The translations under genes and the position numbers were made by a program. The notes beneath the pieces were generated by a model, which had not been told where the DNA came from, did not search any database, and saw only the letters and a list, made by a program, of their open reading frames with translations. Shown piece by piece: positions 1-11,715 of a stretch of DNA of 64,000 nt. Within the stretch, counting starts at the first letter, position 1, and every line of letters starts with the position of its first letter. The stretch is from Siphlonurus alternatus (Eukaryota; Arthropoda; Insecta; Ephemeroptera; Siphlonuridae), in the NCBI GenBank assembly GCA_949825025.1, contig OX463787.1, forward strand, positions 2,170,001 through 2,234,000, written 5' to 3'.

Positions 1-168
1 AAACATATGTTCAAGTCAAAATTGGACAAAATACAACATAAAAACATCAAACTTAAACACATTTACATAAGTTATTTAACACTATCAAACACAATCACTG
101 ACAATAATAATAAAAACAAAATACAAGCCAAAGTCACCATTAATACTGATAAATTTTAGTTTATGTGG

Positions 169-243
169 AACATATATATATACATATACATATATATATA
201 TATATATACATACATATATATATATACATACATACATACACAT

Positions 244-281
<38 letters not shown>

Positions 282-345
282 ACACATACACATATACACA
301 CACATACATATATGTATATATACATATACATACATATATATATAT
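169..345. repeat. TA/CA-rich microsatellite
   Basis: The stretch consists almost only of TA, CATA and CACA steps. It lies just beyond the 3' end of the LINE fragment at 388-1407. Open frames seen here (poly Tyr-Ile, Tyr-Val) are by-products of the repeat and are not genes. Confidence 0.95.
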
Positions 346-387
346 CAGTCAATACAATGTATATGTAAATTTATAATTTTGTTTATT

Positions 388-1407
388 TTATAATCCTGAT
401 AATACTTTTTCAGACATTTTATTACTCTCAAAAGCTTTAATAGAGTAAAACTCTTTATTGATCAATACATTCTTTAATTTTGTGCGAAAAAGTTTACTGG
501 TTTTTATTTCTTTCAAACATGCTGGTAAAAATTCATAAAATTTTGCTGTTTGATACATTGCACAGTTTTTGAAAAATTGTGTGTTATGTCTTTCAGTAAC
601 TACATTCGATTTATTCCTAGTATTATAGTCATGATAGCCATCATTCTGAACATAAAAATTTGGATGATTTTTTTTGAATGAGGCACAATTTAAAATATAA
701 ATGCAAGGGACAGTTAACATTTTATTAGCCTTAAAATGTGAAACACACGACTGTCCTTTTGGTATTCTTAAAATCGTTCTAAGTGCTCTCTTTTGCAAAA
801 CAAAACATCGATTCAATAGTTCCGATTTACATCCCCAATTTATTATGCCATATGCCAAATGTGGATAAACATACGCATAATATAAGGTTAGCAAGGTTTC
901 ATGAGATACATGATTCCTGATTGTATATAACATAAAATTGGCCGAAATTATCTTCTTACAAATCGCATTTACATGTAAAGACCAATCCAAACTTTCATTA
1001 ATGTGTAGACCAAGAAACTTAACAGACTCTGCTCTTTTAATTGTTTTTCCGGCTAATTGCAACAAATAACTATTCAAAGGGATTTGTCTAGGGGAATGAA
1101 ATTGGATGTATTCGGTTTTAGTTGAATTTAATATTAGCTTATTATTTGTACACCATGTATGTACCTCTTCAATAGTAAGTTTAATCTTACGAATTAATTC
1201 ATCTTCGGCTTCTGCTGTGATTATAGCTGTAATATCATCAGCATACTTTACTAATACCGCATTCTTGACATGATCTGATAAGTCATTTGTTCCTGTATTA
1301 AACAATGTGGCTGACATTTTTCCTCCTTGAGGAATTCCAAGTGTAATCGGTAATTTGTCTGATTTATATGTAATATTTTGGCCGTTAGAATTAATGTGAA
1401 CTTCAAA
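388..1407 (-). mobile_element. 5'-truncated non-LTR retrotransposon (LINE) reverse transcriptase
   Basis: The minus strand stays open from a TAA at 1408-1410 down to a stop at 388, about 339 codons. The start is a truncation, not a real initiation site. In order one sees a GIPQGG motif (the LINE-type PQG palm motif), VKYADDITAII (the YADD variant of the catalytic [FY]xDD box), a KFLGLHI motif typical of the RT thumb region of Jockey/CR1-like elements, and a C-terminal tail with a YEFLP motif and ending in an INKEF-like region. The RT fingers, the endonuclease and ORF1 are absent, so the copy is dead on arrival but still in frame, which suggests it is fairly young. A second piece of the same family lies at 34.78-35.13 kb. 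Confidence 0.9.
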
Positions 1408-1536
1408 TTAATTTAACTTCTTCAAATGTACCGATTGAGACGATCGTTGAAGTCTCTTGTCCACGTAAGAAGAGTTGCATAGTCAGCAGGGGGAAAAATT
1501 TATTGTATATTTCTTCGTATAGGTAATCAATGAAAA

Positions 1537-1757
1537 TACAGTCAAATTAATTTAATATTCCCTCCGGAAGTAGCCGGAAGTGTGAATTTTATAACTATAT
1601 TCTGTTTGTTATTCAGTTTTGAAGCCTTGCAGAGAGGCTTGTAGTAGAAGTACTGACCTATGTGTGAAATTGTAACGCAGAAATACGAAAAGGATGGCGA
1701 GGAACCTTACACTTCCGGCTACTTCCGGAGAGAATATTAAATTAATATGACTGTAGT
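1537..1757. mobile_element. MITE-like element, family i (CCGGAAG arms)
   Basis: The element begins TACAGTCAAATTAATTT and ends with the inverse, AAATTAATATGACTGTA. Subterminal inverted motifs CTCCGGAAGTAGCCGGAAG and CTTCCGGCTACTTCCGGAG are about 150 bp apart. It has no coding capacity. Other copies lie at 21918-22117 and 34335-34560, and pieces lie in 2286-3000. Confidence 0.8.
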
Positions 1758-1825
1758 TTTTCAATTTTAACGTTGTTGCACCTGATATACTTGAATAAAT
1801 AAATTTTGCATGTACGGCAACATGT

Positions 1826-2066
1826 AATCTCGTATTTTTTCCTCTTTTTTCTTCAAAAATGGTGCAAAATAGGAGGAAAAAATATAAAAGGAGAGCTTAA
1901 TAGCAAATAAAAGATGAAATATATTTCTACTCGCCACGTCTCTGTATCAAGTTATATAGCCAGATAGTCTAGTCTTGCAGATTCAAAATGGTGCAAAATA
2001 GGAGGAAAACATACGAGAGGAGAGCTTATTAGCGATGAAAATATGAAATTTATTTCAAATCGGGGC
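1826..2066 (-). repeat. Two truncated copies of repeat family g
   Basis: Two successive minus-oriented pieces share the string ATGGTGCAAAATAGGAGGAAA followed by GAGAGCTTA and GATGAAAT, as in the fuller copies at 45.15 and 36.99 kb. The outer ends are missing. Confidence 0.6.
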
Positions 2067-2285
2067 GCCTCTAAGCAGCCAGGTAGTCTAGTCTTACAAG
2101 CACCCTGATCTCAGGTGGTCCCTGACCGTCATCAGGGTGTGGTCGCTGACTAACATTTTGGAAGGTGACGTCATCAGGTCATTGCTCAAGGTCAACGGTA
2201 GCCGCGAGGTACGACCAGCCGTGCGAGCACCAAGATACGTAAACAAAACAGGTAGGACAAAGGTGCGTTTGTTTATTATTAAATT

Positions 2286-3000
2286 TCGTACAGTCAAATC
2301 AATATATTTCTTCCGGAAATGTGAAGTTTGTGGCTCCTTTGTTTATAATAATAGAGACTTCAAGTGTTCCCCAGCGGGAAAGTTTTCTCCGTAAGCCTCC
2401 ATGTTAGAAAATTTGAATTTTTCTTTTCTCAGATACGGCTATTAATTTGAAAACATCTCAAACCCCCTCCATTTAGGAATCTTCTGAATCAAGAACTTAT
2501 TTTCATCTAAATAAAAATTGACGCCAAAACAGCAATTTCAAGTTTTTTTACATAGGTTTAAATAGGACGGTAGGAACAACTCAAAATCAGCTGACTTGAA
2601 GATTTTGAAACTTTTTAGAGGGTTCTAAAGTACAATTACTGATCTATGTGTGAAATTGCAGCAGAAATATGAATAGGAAAGTTCACGCAGACAGCATCAC
2701 ATCGTTTGATTTCGTATCGTATGACTTCGTATGATAAAAATTTAGAATCGGTTCTAAAAAGAGAAACTGTCATACCATACGATACCATGCGAAGCTGTGT
2801 GCGCGCGCATACCTGATCGCATAGTTTCTTAATTTTTTTATCATACGCTGCGAAATCATGCGATTCTCTGCGACTAGCCTTAGAAATCCTAAATATCAGG
2901 CTACTTTTGCGGGGGGAATATCTTGTAAATTTGACAGTAGCGTGTGTACAGTCCAACAAATGTAAGATTACCACCGGAAGTAGTCGGAAGTGGAAGGATT
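2286..3000. mobile_element. Nested repeats: family i split by family j and an ATCGTATGATTTCG element
   Basis: A family-i head (GTACAGTCAAATCAATATATT) is interrupted at about 2344 by a family-j piece that runs from CTTCAAGTGTTCCCC to AAAATCAGCTGACTTGAAG at about 2610. Family i resumes (CTGATCTATGTGTGAAATT) and is interrupted again near 2683 by an element rich in CGTATCGTATG strings, related to 17.19-17.52 kb. An i-type end (AATATCTTGTAAATTTGACAGTA) closes the nest. Confidence 0.6.
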
Positions 3001-3106
3001 TTGGTCAAACTATGATCGTAAAAAATCTAAAACTTTGCCGGTAAGTTAAAATTTCAATATAAATCTATTTGTAAAGTTTTGAATTTTCGTGATCATAGTT
3101 TAGCTT

Positions 3107-3353
3107 AAGGGTAAGGTAACACGCCCAATGTTAAAAAAATTCCGCACATGAAAATTATGAAAAAAAAAATAAAATGTTCTTCTCTACACCCCCTATCAGT
3201 AGCTAAAATATCAGGTATTCAAAAACTAGCTCGAATTTGTTGATATTTTAGCTACTGATACAGGATGTAAAAGAGGAGAACATTTTTTTCATAATTTACA
3301 TATTGTGTGGTATTTTTTTTAACATTGTCCTTGTTACCTTATACCCTTAACTT
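3107..3353. mobile_element. TTAA-flanked foldback element, family e
   Basis: It starts TTAAGGGTAAGGTAAC and ends GTTACCTTATACCCTTAA. The arms meet around AGCTACTGATA and TATCAGTAGCTA. The four bases TTAA at both borders match the target site used by piggyBac-type transposases, so I infer a non-autonomous piggyBac-like element. Relatives lie at 8562-8918, 14925-15590 and 62120-62412. Confidence 0.7.
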
Positions 3354-3469
3354 CAACCAAAACAGTTTTCATCTTTATTTTAATGAATACTTTTTTTTTT
3401 TTTTTTTTTTTTTTAGCTTCGACTAATTTTATTATCATTGTCAAATACAATATTTTCTTGTAAGTAACT

Positions 3470-4290
3470 TGGACCAAAAAAACTTTTTATTTGTGCTCTT
3501 TCCTGCTTCTTCACCTGCAATATGGTATTTACCTACTGTGCTGAATAACATAATACCAAATACTCGTTTTTCTTTATTTTGAGGCAACATCTGTTTTACT
3601 TTAATAATTTTTATTATCACTACCAATATTCTATTTTTCTATATATAGCACTTTATTAATCACAACCACTTTTTGGACTCTTTTTCTTCTTTATTTTCAT
3701 CACCAATATGCTATTTCCCTGTTACTGTAACTGCTACACCATAAACTATTTTCTGCTCTTTTTTCCTTCCATGTGGTGCATATCGACGTGGTATCAGAAA
3801 AATATCCTAACTACATCTTGTTTACCAATGTAGTTAGGACATTTTTTCGCTACTACGTCGATACGCTCATCATGTGTTTAAATTATACTGACAATATGCC
3901 ATTTTCCTATACTGTAACCTCTATAGTATGCCAAAGTCTCATTTTCTGCTATTTTCTTTCATTTTGCTGATGCTGACTTGTTTCACTTTGGTAAATATAA
4001 TTTCTAATGCCAAAATGCCATTTTCCTACTGCATGCATGTAACCGCTACACCAAAACCTCATTTTCCCTCCATTTCGGTGCACCACCTGTGAGTACATAT
4101 TTGGGTGTGTGGCTTTATAATTACGGGTTATTCTCAAAAAAAGTTCAAGAAGAAAGGGAGTGAACCACCTGTTTTACTTCGGTTTAATTTTGAATGCCAA
4201 TATGCCATTTTCCTACTAAAACCACTACACCAAAAGGTCATTTTCCATCCATTTTGTTACACCACCTGTATGTCTAACTGCCTCATCTAC
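3470..4290 (+). repeat. Degenerate tandem array (ATGCCATTTTCCTACTGTAAC motif)
   Basis: Imperfect units recur near 3525, 3620, 3708, 3897, 4015 and 4201. Each carries a form of AATATGCCATTTTCCTA, CTGTAACC, CTACACCAAAA and CATTTTC. Spacing is irregular (about 90 to 190 bp). It has no coding capacity. Confidence 0.6.
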
Positions 4291-4299
4291 CTGGTGAAT

Positions 4300-6340
4300 C
4301 ATCTCACGTATCAGCTAGCTAGCTTCATGCCTCCAGGCTATCTCCACACTATTATAATACAAGATGAAGGACCAGACATACCTCTGACGTCACAACACTC
4401 GCTTTTTATGTAAAAAAAATGTGATGGACGATATTTTGTTGAATTTTCATATGGAAATTATAGTATGAAAATAAAAAAATGAGGAAACCATGAAAACTAT
4501 CGTAAAATGGTCGGTCATAGATAATGCAAGGCTGAATGAAACAATAAACATCTGCAACCGATGTACTTGCATATTATTAGGCTAATATTATATATTATAC
4601 TTACAGAATGACTAAATAAAATTGAGTTTTGTACGATATAATTCAAATCATAGTGAATAGAATTTTATTTATTCGACCACTGTCGGTATTATACAATGAA
4701 AATAACAAATATTAAATGTTTTATTTTTTAATTCGTATACTGAAAGGTTCCCTAATTTTTTGGTAAATTTTGTTGCAAGGGTAAAAAAAAAAGATACGGT
4801 CTAATCTTCTTTTGCAGTAATATCCAAAAATCCTATGAAATCTAATTGTTAAAATGCATGTAGGTTTTAAGTTATTTTAAAATATAATTTATGTTCTGTT
4901 TCATTAAAGTTAAAATTTTACAATAAAATGTACGATAATTATAATTATTTTCTCATTCATTAATGTTATAATATGTACGTGTTACATATAATACATATTA
5001 TATGTACATTTATATAGTATAAGTGACAAAAATACACATAATTGAGAAAAACGAAGTGAAAAACAAATTTGTACAAGAGAATTTGTAATTCTCAGCTAAG
5101 GTATGGATTTTATTTCATAAAATTTTACATACATTTTATATTATACTTTATTTAAATATGATTTAATATCAAATTTAGGCATCTAAATTAAATTTTTCTT
5201 GGCTAAAATCCATACATATTTTTTTATGAATATACTAAACACGTAACTGAAACTCATGTAAATATGTGAGGATATTTGGGAGTAATGATATCATCCACCT
5301 ATAGCAACCAGTTTGCTAACTAGAATTTCAAGTTCACTTTTTTATATCGCAATCTTTGGCTGCTGAATACTTTTTAACATACAGCCAACTACAAGAAACG
5401 CTTTCGATTATAACCGAGATACAAAAAATTTTGTTTTGTGTCAAGAAAGTTTTATAGTATTATAATATTAACCATAGCATTTATGATACCAAGTGGGGGT
5501 CGACCCGTAAAATCTTAAGAAGCGGGAAAAAAGTGGTGTAAAATATTGCTCCGAAAATTCTGAAAAAGTTTGTTATCCTTAAGTTAGCCACCCAACAACG
5601 CAATTTCCTTAAAAAAAAATAGTGAGAAAAAAACTTTAATTCTTTTTAACATGTGATTTAAATAGAGGGTCGTTTTGCCCCCCTCCCCCTAGTAAAATGT
5701 GTGACAAAAACGTACCTTGGTAAAGCAAGCGTTAATGCAACTAAATACAAAATAGACAATTTATTCTTTTTTATTAACTCATAGAAAAGAATAAAAATTT
5801 GAGAACAAAATTTGAAAAAACTCAGCAACAAAATTAAAATACATAAGAGCTTGTTTCGCTTTCGGTGCATTGTTAAAATCAAAATAAATATAAAATTATA
5901 TTTGTTTTGTCAATACATTAGCATTTTTTGCTATCCATAAAAAAAAAAAGAAAACCCAATAAACTTAAAGCGAGGAAGAAAGGAAGAAATAAGATATAGG
6001 TAAAACGATTAGATTAGATTAGGTATAGACGTGTAAACGATGAGTTAATGACTAAATTTTTCAACTCTTTAGGGCTTCAATTGGTCGATTGTCAGAAATA
6101 CAAATGCAGGGTTTATGATCATACAGAACTATATTTTAAGTGTCAGTATGCAGCAGTGCGAAGAATGTGTTCCACAGTGCATGTCCGCAATTAAACCACC
6201 GTTATATTAAAGGGGAGTTCGTTATCAGTGTCTGTTTTACGGTCCTTATCATCCGCAATGTAAAAAGGGGGAAGACAATGAGAAATTTTGCAGCAACCAG
6301 TTGCTAATAATTAACCTCATATTAAGTATTTGAAACATAA
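4300..6340. other. AT-rich DNA without a recognisable gene
   Basis: I see no plausible exon. A GAGGAAACCATGAAAA string near 4480-4550 is a scrap of the SINE seen at 44.6 kb. The block near 5490-5720 (GTTAGCCACCCAACAACG, CCCCCCTCCCCCTAG) matches pieces near 52.56-52.70 kb and 55.92-56.10 kb and is probably a dispersed repeat. A relic of a family-g 3' end (GATGAGTT, TTTTTCAACTCTTTAG) lies near 6000-6070. Confidence 0.5.
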
Positions 6341-7047
6341 AATATTCACCTGGCGGGTAAGCGGACCAAATACCCCCGGACGAAATACCCCCGGACCAAA
6401 TATCCCCGCCCGGACCGGACGAAATACCCCCGGATGAAATACCCCCGGACGAAATATCCCCGGACGAAATACTCCCGGACGAAATACCCCCGGACGAAAT
6501 ACCCCCTTGTAAGTGGAGAGGGGCGGGTGACCAACACGGGAGGGGAAGTTGACTTTATTTATAAAGTTTGTTTTATTGTTGTTTGTCTGACGTCAAAAGG
6601 AAGTTAGTAACGTTAGGCCAATACATTTTGCATTAATTTATCATATATCATTCATATCAAATTAAAATTAATGTGTAATATATTTTGATACGATACATTT
6701 TATGCATGTTAATTATAAGAGTTTATTGCATTTTTTTTTATATTTTTTTTAACCAAAAATTTTCAAAATCGTCCCTATATAATTTTTTACTTTAAAAAAA
6801 AATTTAAGTAAGTTTTTTTAGTGTAATATTTTAATTCTGATTCGATTGGTATAGGTCTAAAAGTTAAAACTGCAATATTTTTTATTGTTTTTGGTCCCCC
6901 GGTGCTATAGGTGCCGTGAACACTTAACGTAGCATGTGTACCCCTCCTGAAGAAACTTAATTTACTTGTTGTTCTATTTATTTCCTTATTTATTCCTTCC
7001 ATTTCTATTTATATATGTTGGCACCAAAGCCCGAATTCAATGCGCAC

Positions 7048-8541
7048 ATCTAGGTGTGCCCCTAGCGACTTGAGCAAAGCCCGAAATTAACAAATATTTT
7101 GGGCTTTGCTCTTATAAATTTGAACATTTCTAGAAGTGCTCAAATCGAAAAAAGGAAACCCCGACGAGAAGTTTTATTTCGGGCTTAAATTTACTCATTT
7201 AAATTTGACCATTTCTAGAAGTGCTCAAATCGGAAAAAGCAAACCCCGACGAGAAGTTTTATTTCGGGCTTAAATTTACTCATTTAAATTTGATCATTTC
7301 TAGAAGTGCTCAACTCGAAAAATACAAACCCTGACGAGAAGTTTTATTTCGGGCTTTTTGCTCACTGTTTTGATCATTTCTAGAAGTGCTCAAAGCAAAG
7401 TGAAAAATAATAATTGGAAATTGTGCCGTATTTTAGTAATAATTTGTAATAAATAATTAAAATAATAAAATATTGTGAATTTAATAATATTTTAATTACA
7501 TACATCACTTTTTTAATTAAGTAACAAAAATACAAATTTAGCATTAGCGTGTATATTATTTTTTTATTAAAATATTTCTTTTTGTTTTATTCAAGTAATA
7601 CTGAAAAATACGATTTTGTCACACTTTTTACATTAATATTTTATGTTAGTTAATTCAAATATTTTTTTTTTTACAGCTGATATATTATAAAATCTTTTTA
7701 AAGTACCAAACCTATTAATTTAAAATAAATAAATATTATATCTGATTATTACCTGATCTTATTATTACCTGAACTTGACTTATTTTTGCAGGGATTACTA
7801 TCATGGCATTATAAATTTCATCTAAATTTTTTCTTTGCACAACATGTTTTAGATTGACAACCTTTCTTATAGTTGCGTTGCAAAACACAAAACTTTGCTT
7901 TGAATTTGCTAATGCTGCTGCTGATCTGAGACACTCTTTTCTTTGTCATGTGTGGTACGTCATCTGAACTTAGAAATTGTTCATCTGCTACCTGGAATTC
8001 ATTGCTAGAGTATATAAATTGTAATCATACCTTTAATTGTAAAAAAATGATAATAATAAATAAATTGAAAGTGTCTCTCAGTGTGAAAAAATCGTATTTT
8101 TTCAATATGACTTGAATAATACAGAAAGAAATGTTTTAATAAAAAAAAAATACTATACACGCTATTAATGTTAAATTTGTATGTTTATCAATAAATTAAA
8201 AAAGTGATATAATTAAAATATTATTAAATTTATATTATTTTATTATTTATTGCTATAATACGGCGCAATTTCCAGCTATTCTTTTTCATTTGCACTTCTA
8301 GAAATGATCAAAACAGTGAGCAAAGCATGAAATAAAAATTCTCGTCGGGGTGGCTTTTTTCGATTTGGGCACTTTTAGAAATGAGCAAATTTAAAGGAGC
8401 AAACCCCGAAATAAAACTTCTCGTCGGGGATTGCTTTTTTCGATTTGAGCACTTCTGGAAATATTCAAATTTAAATGAGCAAAGCCCGAAATATTTGTTA
8501 ATTTCGGGCTTTGCTCAAATCGCTAGGGGCACATACCTAGG
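7048..8541. mobile_element. Inner foldback element (CTAGG..GCCCCTAGCGA ends, GAGCAAAGCCCGAAA motif)
   Basis: The left arm starts near CTAGGTGTGCCCCTAGCGA and contains repeated GAGAAGTTTTATTTCGGGCT and ATTTCTAGAAGTGCTCAAA strings. The right arm (about 8270-8541) is its inverse, ending TCGCTAGGGGCACATACCTAGG. The AT-rich middle is also partly palindromic, so the arms may reach about 600 bp. It sits inside the 6345-9375 element. Confidence 0.7.
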
Positions 8542-8561
8542 TTTAAAAACCTAAAATCGTT

Positions 8562-8918
8562 TAAGGGTAAGGTAACGCCACCAATGTTAAAAAAAATCCC
8601 TCTCACAAAAATTCTGAAAAAAATTTAAAATGTTCTCCTCTATACCCCCTATCAGTACCTAAAATATCAGGTATACAAATACGATCTAGTTTTTGAGTTA
8701 TAAATTTTTAAAGTTGACTACTTTAACATGGAGAAATGAAACACCCATGTTAATTTGGTCAACTTTAAAAATTCATAACTCAAAAACTAGATCGTATTTG
8801 TATACCTGATATTTTAGCTACTGATAGGGGGTGTAGAGGAGAACATTTTAAATTTTTTTCAGAATTTTTGTGAGAGGGATTTTTTTTAACATTGGTGGCG
8901 TTACCTTACCCTTAAAAA
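8562..8918. mobile_element. TTAA-flanked foldback, family e (best copy)
   Basis: It begins TTAAGGGTAAGGTAACGCCA and ends TGGCGTTACCTTACCCTTAA, with near-perfect arms of about 165 bp meeting around CATGTTAATTTGG. The arm carries ATATCAGGTATACAAATACG. It is nested in the larger foldback, with no coding capacity. Confidence 0.8.
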
Positions 8919-9514
8919 CCTTCAAAATCTTGCTGCAAAACGCTGAGACAATTTATATATATAATTGCCGCACAATCAAAGTAAGCATATAGTATATATA
9001 TACAAAAATCGTTTGTTTGCGGCACAATTTTGAGTATGTTTTGGTATAATAAAATTAAATACGCAATTTGAGATCTTGATACGGCAATTACGGCATTAAC
9101 TATAAATAATATACTTTGAATATTATATATGATACATATTTGTTGTGAAAATTTTATAAATAAAGTCAACTTCCCCTCCCGTGTTGGTCGCCCGCCCCTC
9201 TCCACTTACAAGGGAGTATTTCGTCCGGGGGTATTTCGTCCGGGAGTATTTCGTCCAGGGATATTTCGTCCGGGAGTATTTCGTCCGGGGGTATTTCATC
9301 CGGTCCGGGCGGGGATATTTGGTCCGGGGGTATTTCGTCCGGGGGTATTTGGTCCGTGATTCACCTGGCGAGACGGTGATATTTTGCTTTACCTGGAGAA
9401 TTTTTTACCTTATGTAGGATCTGTTTATGAAAACAATGCATGGATTTTAGCCATATAGAAAAATTACTATATACAATGAATTGCAGTTAATAAATCAAGT
9501 ACAAAATCTGGCAA

Positions 9515-10500
9515 TGCACAACCTACATGATTTTTTTTTATTGCAGAAATGAATAAAGGGTACCAAATTATACTACTCTGAATTTTTTCAGATTTTTTTG
9601 AAACCCAGAACTATTTTTAAATAATTATTGAAAGTATATGACGGCCACACCCCCTGGAGGCGTCAATAGGCGTCTCGGTCCTATCCATTTTATTAAGGAT
9701 TCTGGGGTGCCAATAACTTAACTTACAGAACTTTCAATAATGGACAACATACATGAAAAAATTTTATTGCAGAAATGAATAGAGGGTACTAAATTATGCT
9801 ACTCTGATTTTTTTCAGATTTTTTTGAGACCCGGAACTATTTTTAAATAATGGACAACATACATGAAAAAATTTTATTGCAGAGTAGATGGTACGAAATT
9901 ATGCTACTCTGAATTTTTTCAGATTTTTTTGAAACCCGGAACTATTTTTAAATAATTATTGAAAGTCCTGTGATTTCAGTTGGCACCCCTGCAGCCTTAA
10001 TAAAAAGGATAGAGACTGGACGCCTATTGACGCCTCCAGGGGGCGTGGCCGCACTTTCAATAATTATTTAAAAATAGTTCTGGGTTTCAAAAAAATGTAA
10101 AAGAATTCAGAGTGGCATAATTTGGTGCCCTCTATTCATTTCTGCAATAAAAAAATTTCATGTATGTTGTCCATTATTGAAAGTCCTGCGATTTCAGTTG
10201 GCACCTCTGCAGCCTTAATAAAAAGGATATAGACTGTACGCCTATTGACGCCTCCAGGGGGCGTGGCCGCACTTTCAATAATTATTTAAAAATAGTTCTG
10301 GGTCTCAAAAAAAAATCGGAAAAAAATTCAGAGTAGCATAATTTGGTATCCTCTATTCATTTCTGCATTAAAAATTTTTCATGCATGTTGTCCATTATTT
10401 AAAAATAGTTCCAGGTCTCAAAGAAAAATCTGAAAAAAATCATAGTAGTATAATTTGGTGCCCTCTGTTCATTTCTGCAATAATTAAGTTGTCCATTAAG
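9515..10500. mobile_element. Cluster of family-c foldback copies
   Basis: At least three overlapping or tandem copies share TTATTGCAGAAATGAATAG ends, TTTTCAGATTTTTTTGA, AACTATTTTTAAATAATTA and a core with GCGTCAATAGGCGTC or its inverse GACGCCTCCAGGGGGCGTGG. ACAACATACATGAAAAA marks the outer ends. One copy (near 9840) is spliced directly from arm to arm, which suggests slippage or recombination between copies. Confidence 0.75.
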
Positions 10501-11229
10501 GAATTTTTAAGCTAAAACTTACGTCAAGTTTATTATAAATAAAGAAGATAAATAATCCGGGTGTGCAGTGTGTGCACATGATTTCAAAGAGCTTAATACA
10601 ATATAAGATCTTTGATGATATTATGTAGCAACACATGTATATAATTTTACTTTAATAGAGGACTTATTAACTAATTAATGTTCATTTAAAACAAAAAATA
10701 TACAGAATTTTATAAAATTTAAAAATGTTGTGATTAAAAAATAAAAAAAAAAAAACTTGAATTTTCCAAAAATAAGTTAAAAATTGAACGAAAAAATCGA
10801 TATAAATCTAAATACAAACGATTGTTGCTTATTAATTAATGGTGCTATAGTAAAAAAATTGTCATTAAATTTGAGGTGTAGTAATTAATTAAGGGCAATT
10901 ATAATTTGTGACATTCGCTAATACTTTTTTAATTAACTAAAGCACATGGATACATTTCCCCTATGATATAACAGCAAAAGATCAAATATAACTTACGTAA
11001 CAGACAACAAATAGATTTGATAAAAAAAAAACACATGAGAAAAGGACAAAAAAGAAATTTGGCAACATCGGCCACACGAGACATTCACGTGTGGCAAATA
11101 AGCTTGGCAACATTGCTTCAAATTGGCAAGGTGCCTTGGTAACCAAGGTAGATATAAACAAAGGTAGGTTCATATTTACATGAATACCAAAGGTGTTAAA
11201 AATACAGGTAACTTCTGAATATTTACCCA
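10500..11229. other. AT-rich DNA without a recognisable gene
   Basis: I see no exon. The minus frame at 10982-11230 (82 codons) is Phe/Leu-rich low-complexity sequence with no family resemblance. Confidence 0.4.
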
Positions 11230-11715
11230 AGTTGAAATAAATTTCATCTTTTATTCGCTAAGTTCTCTTTTCCTCATTTTTCCCCCCATTTCGCACAATT
11301 TTTGAGAAAAAAAAAAAAAAAAACGACGACGACGAGATTAATTATTCTTTTCTCTTCTTGAGCATAAAATATTAGAAATATTGTCTCCATTTCATCCTCG
11401 CTTTCAACGAGAAAGAAATAAGATGTATTTTAGAGGTAAAAAGATTATTAGAGTTAATGTGGGTTTTCATGGGCGATTTCCAGCCTGCAACGCGACGCAA
11501 ATAATGCGCACTTGCTGTAACATCCATTGGCGGCCATATTGGGCGATTAAAAAAAAAAGCATCGTAATTAACACGATTAACGGCGAATTCACCGCCGCAT
11601 AGGATTTCGCAGCTTTTACGTCAAATCGCACCGCATCGCCTTTATCGCTCATGAACATCATCCACCTTTAGACGCGTGTAAAGGATGAGTTGAAGACGAT
11701 ATTTTTCAACTAGGG
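11230..11715 (+). mobile_element. Family-g element carrying an inserted family-h element
   Basis: The outer element runs from AGTTGAAATAAATTTCATC to GGATGAGTTGAAGACG and TTTTTCAACTAGGG. Typical internal strings are GACGAGATTA, GAGCATAAAATATTAGAAAT, ATTTCATCCTCGCTTTCAA and AAGATGTATTTTAGAGGTAA. The family-h element at about 11461-11665 (TTTCCAGCCTGCAACGCGA to TTTATCGCTCATGAACATC) interrupts it between GATTATTAGAGTT and AGACGCGTGTAAAGG. Confidence 0.75.

Larger units (their letters stand above)
6345..9375. mobile_element. Approximately 3 kb foldback element with 15-bp subrepeats in its arms
   Basis: The two ends are inverted copies. The left runs CACCTGGCGGGTAAGCGGACC into repeats of CCCCGGACGAAATAC, then CTTGTAAGTGGAGAGGGGCG and AAGTTGACTTTATTTATAAA. 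The right is the mirror image, from about 9150 to 9370. The 15-bp unit GTATTTCGTCCGGGG occurs about eight to ten times per arm with base changes. The centre holds at least two other foldbacks. Frames reading YFVRG repeats are artefacts of the 15-bp unit. It has no transposase, so it must be non-autonomous. Confidence 0.8.

Noticed and set aside
2094..2974. Open frames of 67-112 codons on both strands
   Set aside because: They overlap families i and j and the CGTATCGTATG element, so they are repeat-derived.
6346..9417. YFVRG-repeat proteins on both strands
   Set aside because: The 15-bp foldback subrepeat keeps frames open. There is no other coding evidence.
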